A stretch of DNA of 64,000 nt from assembly GCA_033239525.1 (NCBI GenBank), contig BSYO01000034.1, forward strand, positions 186,001 to 250,000. Direction: 5' to 3'. Made by a program: the position numbers and the translations under genes. The DNA is from Nepenthes gracilis. Lineage: Eukaryota > Streptophyta > Magnoliopsida > Caryophyllales > Nepenthaceae. Positions 61,911-64,000 of this stretch are shown piece by piece; positions within the stretch are counted from its first letter, which is position 1; the number at the start of each line of letters is the position of its first letter. The notes beneath the pieces were generated by a model. It saw only the letters and a program-made list of their open reading frames with translations, was not told the origin of the DNA and did not search any database.

Positions 61911-62557
61911 CTAGGAAGCATTTTGGGCTCAAAGTGTCACTGTCCGACACGTGCCAATTTATTTATTTTTGTTCAACACGTTCCAAACACACTCCGGATA
62001 TATACCGACACATTTTGGACACACTCCATACACGTCCCGACACATTTTGGGCAGTTTTAGATACTTTGAGTAATTTTATAAGTTTTTAAAAATTGTGGAA
62101 CTTTTTGTAAATTTCAAAAAATGCAAATTGTTTTATAATTTTAAAAACTTAAAAGCAATATTTCTCTCTTTTATTTCTATCAATAGTCTCTATTCCCTAG
62201 AAATATTAGTCAAGAGAGACTTCTTCTTTTATGGTAGGGGACACTTTTTTTCACCAAATTTTCGTAGGATATAGAATCAAGACTTGAAAAAGATGAGACG
62301 AATATGAAGGTGAAACAAATGAAGATGATAACATAGCTAATCTTCGGTGGAGTAAGGATTTAAATTTTTCATCACAAATAAAGTTTATAACCTAAAAAGT
62401 GAGTATAAAATAGTAGTATTTATTAATTAAAAAATTATAAATCATAATTTTAGTTTATATATTCCCAACGTGTCATATCCTTAATTTTTATAAACTAGCA
62501 TATCGGCGTATCAGTGATGTCGTATCCGTATCTTATGTCAGTGTTCATACTTCATAA
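61911..62557. mobile_element. Non-autonomous element B, same family as A
   Basis: 647 bp. Left end ctaggaagcattttgggc, right end (reverse complement) ttatgaagtatgaacact. Perfect ctaaatac flanks at 61903-61910 and 62558-62565. It shares the ctcaaagtgt...gtccgacacgtg left part with the right end of element A and has no coding capacity. Confidence 0.8.
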
Positions 62558-62599
62558 CTAAATACTAATCAAATCTACCATTATAGCATGTAGGGTTAA

Positions 62600-64000
62600 C
62601 ATTGTTCTCCTGCCTAGTCTTGATATCACTTTAGAAAATCAACGAGTTACCTTATTAGCAGAGAAGTATCTCTACCACTTGTTTATCAGGTATCCTCTTC
62701 TATTAGTTACTCTTATTCAATAGGCAACCCCACTGTTTATCTTTCAACGACCTCTAGCACCTAGGTCATTGACTCTGTTGGCCAAAGCCCCATGCATCAT
62801 GTATAATTATAAAGTCTATGCTCTAATGTACTTAACATTACTTTGGCTAACAACTCTTCTCTGAAGGTCAAGGGGATTGGCTTGATCTCCATGGATTGGA
62901 CTTTATATGAAAAAGAAGTTTATCCAAGAGCATGATTGTTGTGTTAGAATTCTTTCAAGAAAATTAATTTTTGGATTTTATGATGAGAAGGTTTATTTGT
63001 GGGGGCCATCACAAGTCAAAAGGTTTCTGCAAGGTGGGTGTGGGACTGGCTCCTATTATTTCCAATGTCATTCATACATATTTCAAGCTTCACTATAAGT
63101 TGGCTCATCCTTCACTATTTAGTCTAAAAATGTTGCCCTAGTCTTCACTCCATTGCTAATTTGTTTTGTGAGTCATATTAGTTTGCCAAACAATATCATG
63201 TGTTGTATTATCCTACAGTTAATAAATGAGCATCTATTCCTTTAGAGGCAGTTCACTCAGCTATCCATAGCCCTTGTCCTATTTCATCTTAGTTGGGCTT
63301 TTGTTATTTTATTAATTTTGTCGATGATTATCTACAAACTACTTGGTTATATTTAATGCAGAAAAACTCAAAGTTGTTTCATTCTTTGTGCATTCTATTC
63401 AGAAATTAGGAATCAGTTCTACTACTCCACCACCATACAAACTTTGCAAAATCATAATTCTCATGAGAGCTATCTACTCCCTTTAATTCTTTTATGTCCT
63501 CACATAGAATTTTATATGAGTCGCCTTGTCTAGATACACCTTGACAAAAAATGCATAACACAGAGAAAGGATAGACACTAATTGGAATTCAAAAATTTTT
63601 AGTAATATTAATTGTTTGTTATCTTATAAATCGCATGCCCTTAACAATATTGTAGGAGCAGATTCCACATCATGCTTTATATCCTAATAAAACATTAGAT
63701 TTTGTATCCCCCAAAATTTATGTGTAAGCTCACTCCTTCCAAATGGGCATTCAAAAAAAAAAAAAAAATTAACAATATTAATAAGTTGCTACCTTATTAG
63801 TTGCTTACCCTCAACTTTCCTTGAGGAAATTCAAAATCTTTTTTTTTTCTGATAACCCATTACATTTTGTACCCCCAAGAACTTTTGTGTGGGCTCCATA
63901 TTCTCTAATGGGAGTTTGAAAATTTTTTAGCAATATCTAATCTTATTAATGTCAATCCTCGACTGCACTGCAGGGAAGATTTCACATCATGCTTTCTTTC
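62600..64000 (+). mobile_element. Copia retrotransposon 3, decayed integrase region, runs off window
   Basis: Plus-strand pieces in order: GAG-pre-integrase (YKLAHPSLFSLKMLP at ~63095); integrase start (IPLEAVHSAIHSPCPIS at ~63236, normally F-E-L-V-H-S-D); GFCYFINFVDDYLQTTWLYL at ~63297; a damaged D-N ... E-F-Y ... Q-R-K-D-R-H block at ~63450-63575; then NRMPLTIL and PHHALYPNKTLDFVSPK at ~63632-63720. Broken by stops. RT would lie to the right of the window. Confidence 0.8.
63604..64000 (+). repeat. Diverged ~160-170-bp tandem repeat of an integrase segment
   Basis: aatatta / aatatct recurs at 63604, 63774 and 63932. Each copy can be read as the same Copia stretch: NRMPLTIL...NKTLDFVSPK, then SCLPSTFLEEI...PLHFVPPRTFV, then a third copy beginning LINVNP and cut by the edge. 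Poly-A or poly-T runs sit between copies. Confidence 0.65.

Noticed and set aside
55628..64000. Search for UPL6 N-terminal exons
   Set aside because: No IQ-like motif or other N-terminal UPL6 segment recognised; the region is repeats and intron.

Overview
This is nuclear DNA from a flowering plant: AT-rich, full of old and nested transposable elements, with GT-AG introns and a HECT ubiquitin ligase gene whose exons read closely like angiosperm UPL6. Long TE-filled introns and heavily decayed elements suggest a woody or early-diverging angiosperm, but the sequence alone does not name the species.

Only one functional gene is evident: UPL6 on the minus strand. Sixteen internal exons (611 codons, all in phase, all with GT/AG borders) run from 55627 down to 9079. 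The roughly 400-residue N-terminus lies beyond the right edge. The last ~75 residues, with the catalytic cysteine of the HECT C-lobe, lie beyond the left edge. Almost everything else in the window is intron of this gene, including introns of about 17.5, 10.0, 6.3 and 4.5 kb and two incomplete ones of at least 9.1 kb (left) and 8.4 kb (right).

Layout: 1-9078 (left intron): end of a hAT element, a recent 3-copy ~300-bp tandem repeat, a decayed autonomous-type hAT element and an unassigned 92-codon ORF. 9079-10282: two exons. 10283-20242: minus-strand Copia element abutting a plus-strand Gypsy element, plus another LTR. 20243-28541: five exons separated by repeats. 28542-46071 (17.5-kb intron): a plastid-derived ndhC-ndhK block, a Copia element with both LTRs and a long LTR-like element nested in its integrase, a minus-strand Gypsy element with a chromodomain, and further LTR and Copia scraps. 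46072-48522: six compact exons. 48523-54798: a second hAT transposase fossil. 54799-55627: three exons. 55628-64000: diverged tandem duplications, two related non-autonomous elements with perfect 8-bp target duplications, and a plus-strand Copia pol whose integrase region ends in a tandemly repeated segment.

No tRNA, rRNA, CRISPR or bacterial-type operon was found. The most notable non-routine items are the nuclear plastid insertion, the pair of 8-bp-TSD elements, the nested LTR structure and the extreme intron expansion of UPL6. I see no convincing new biological system.
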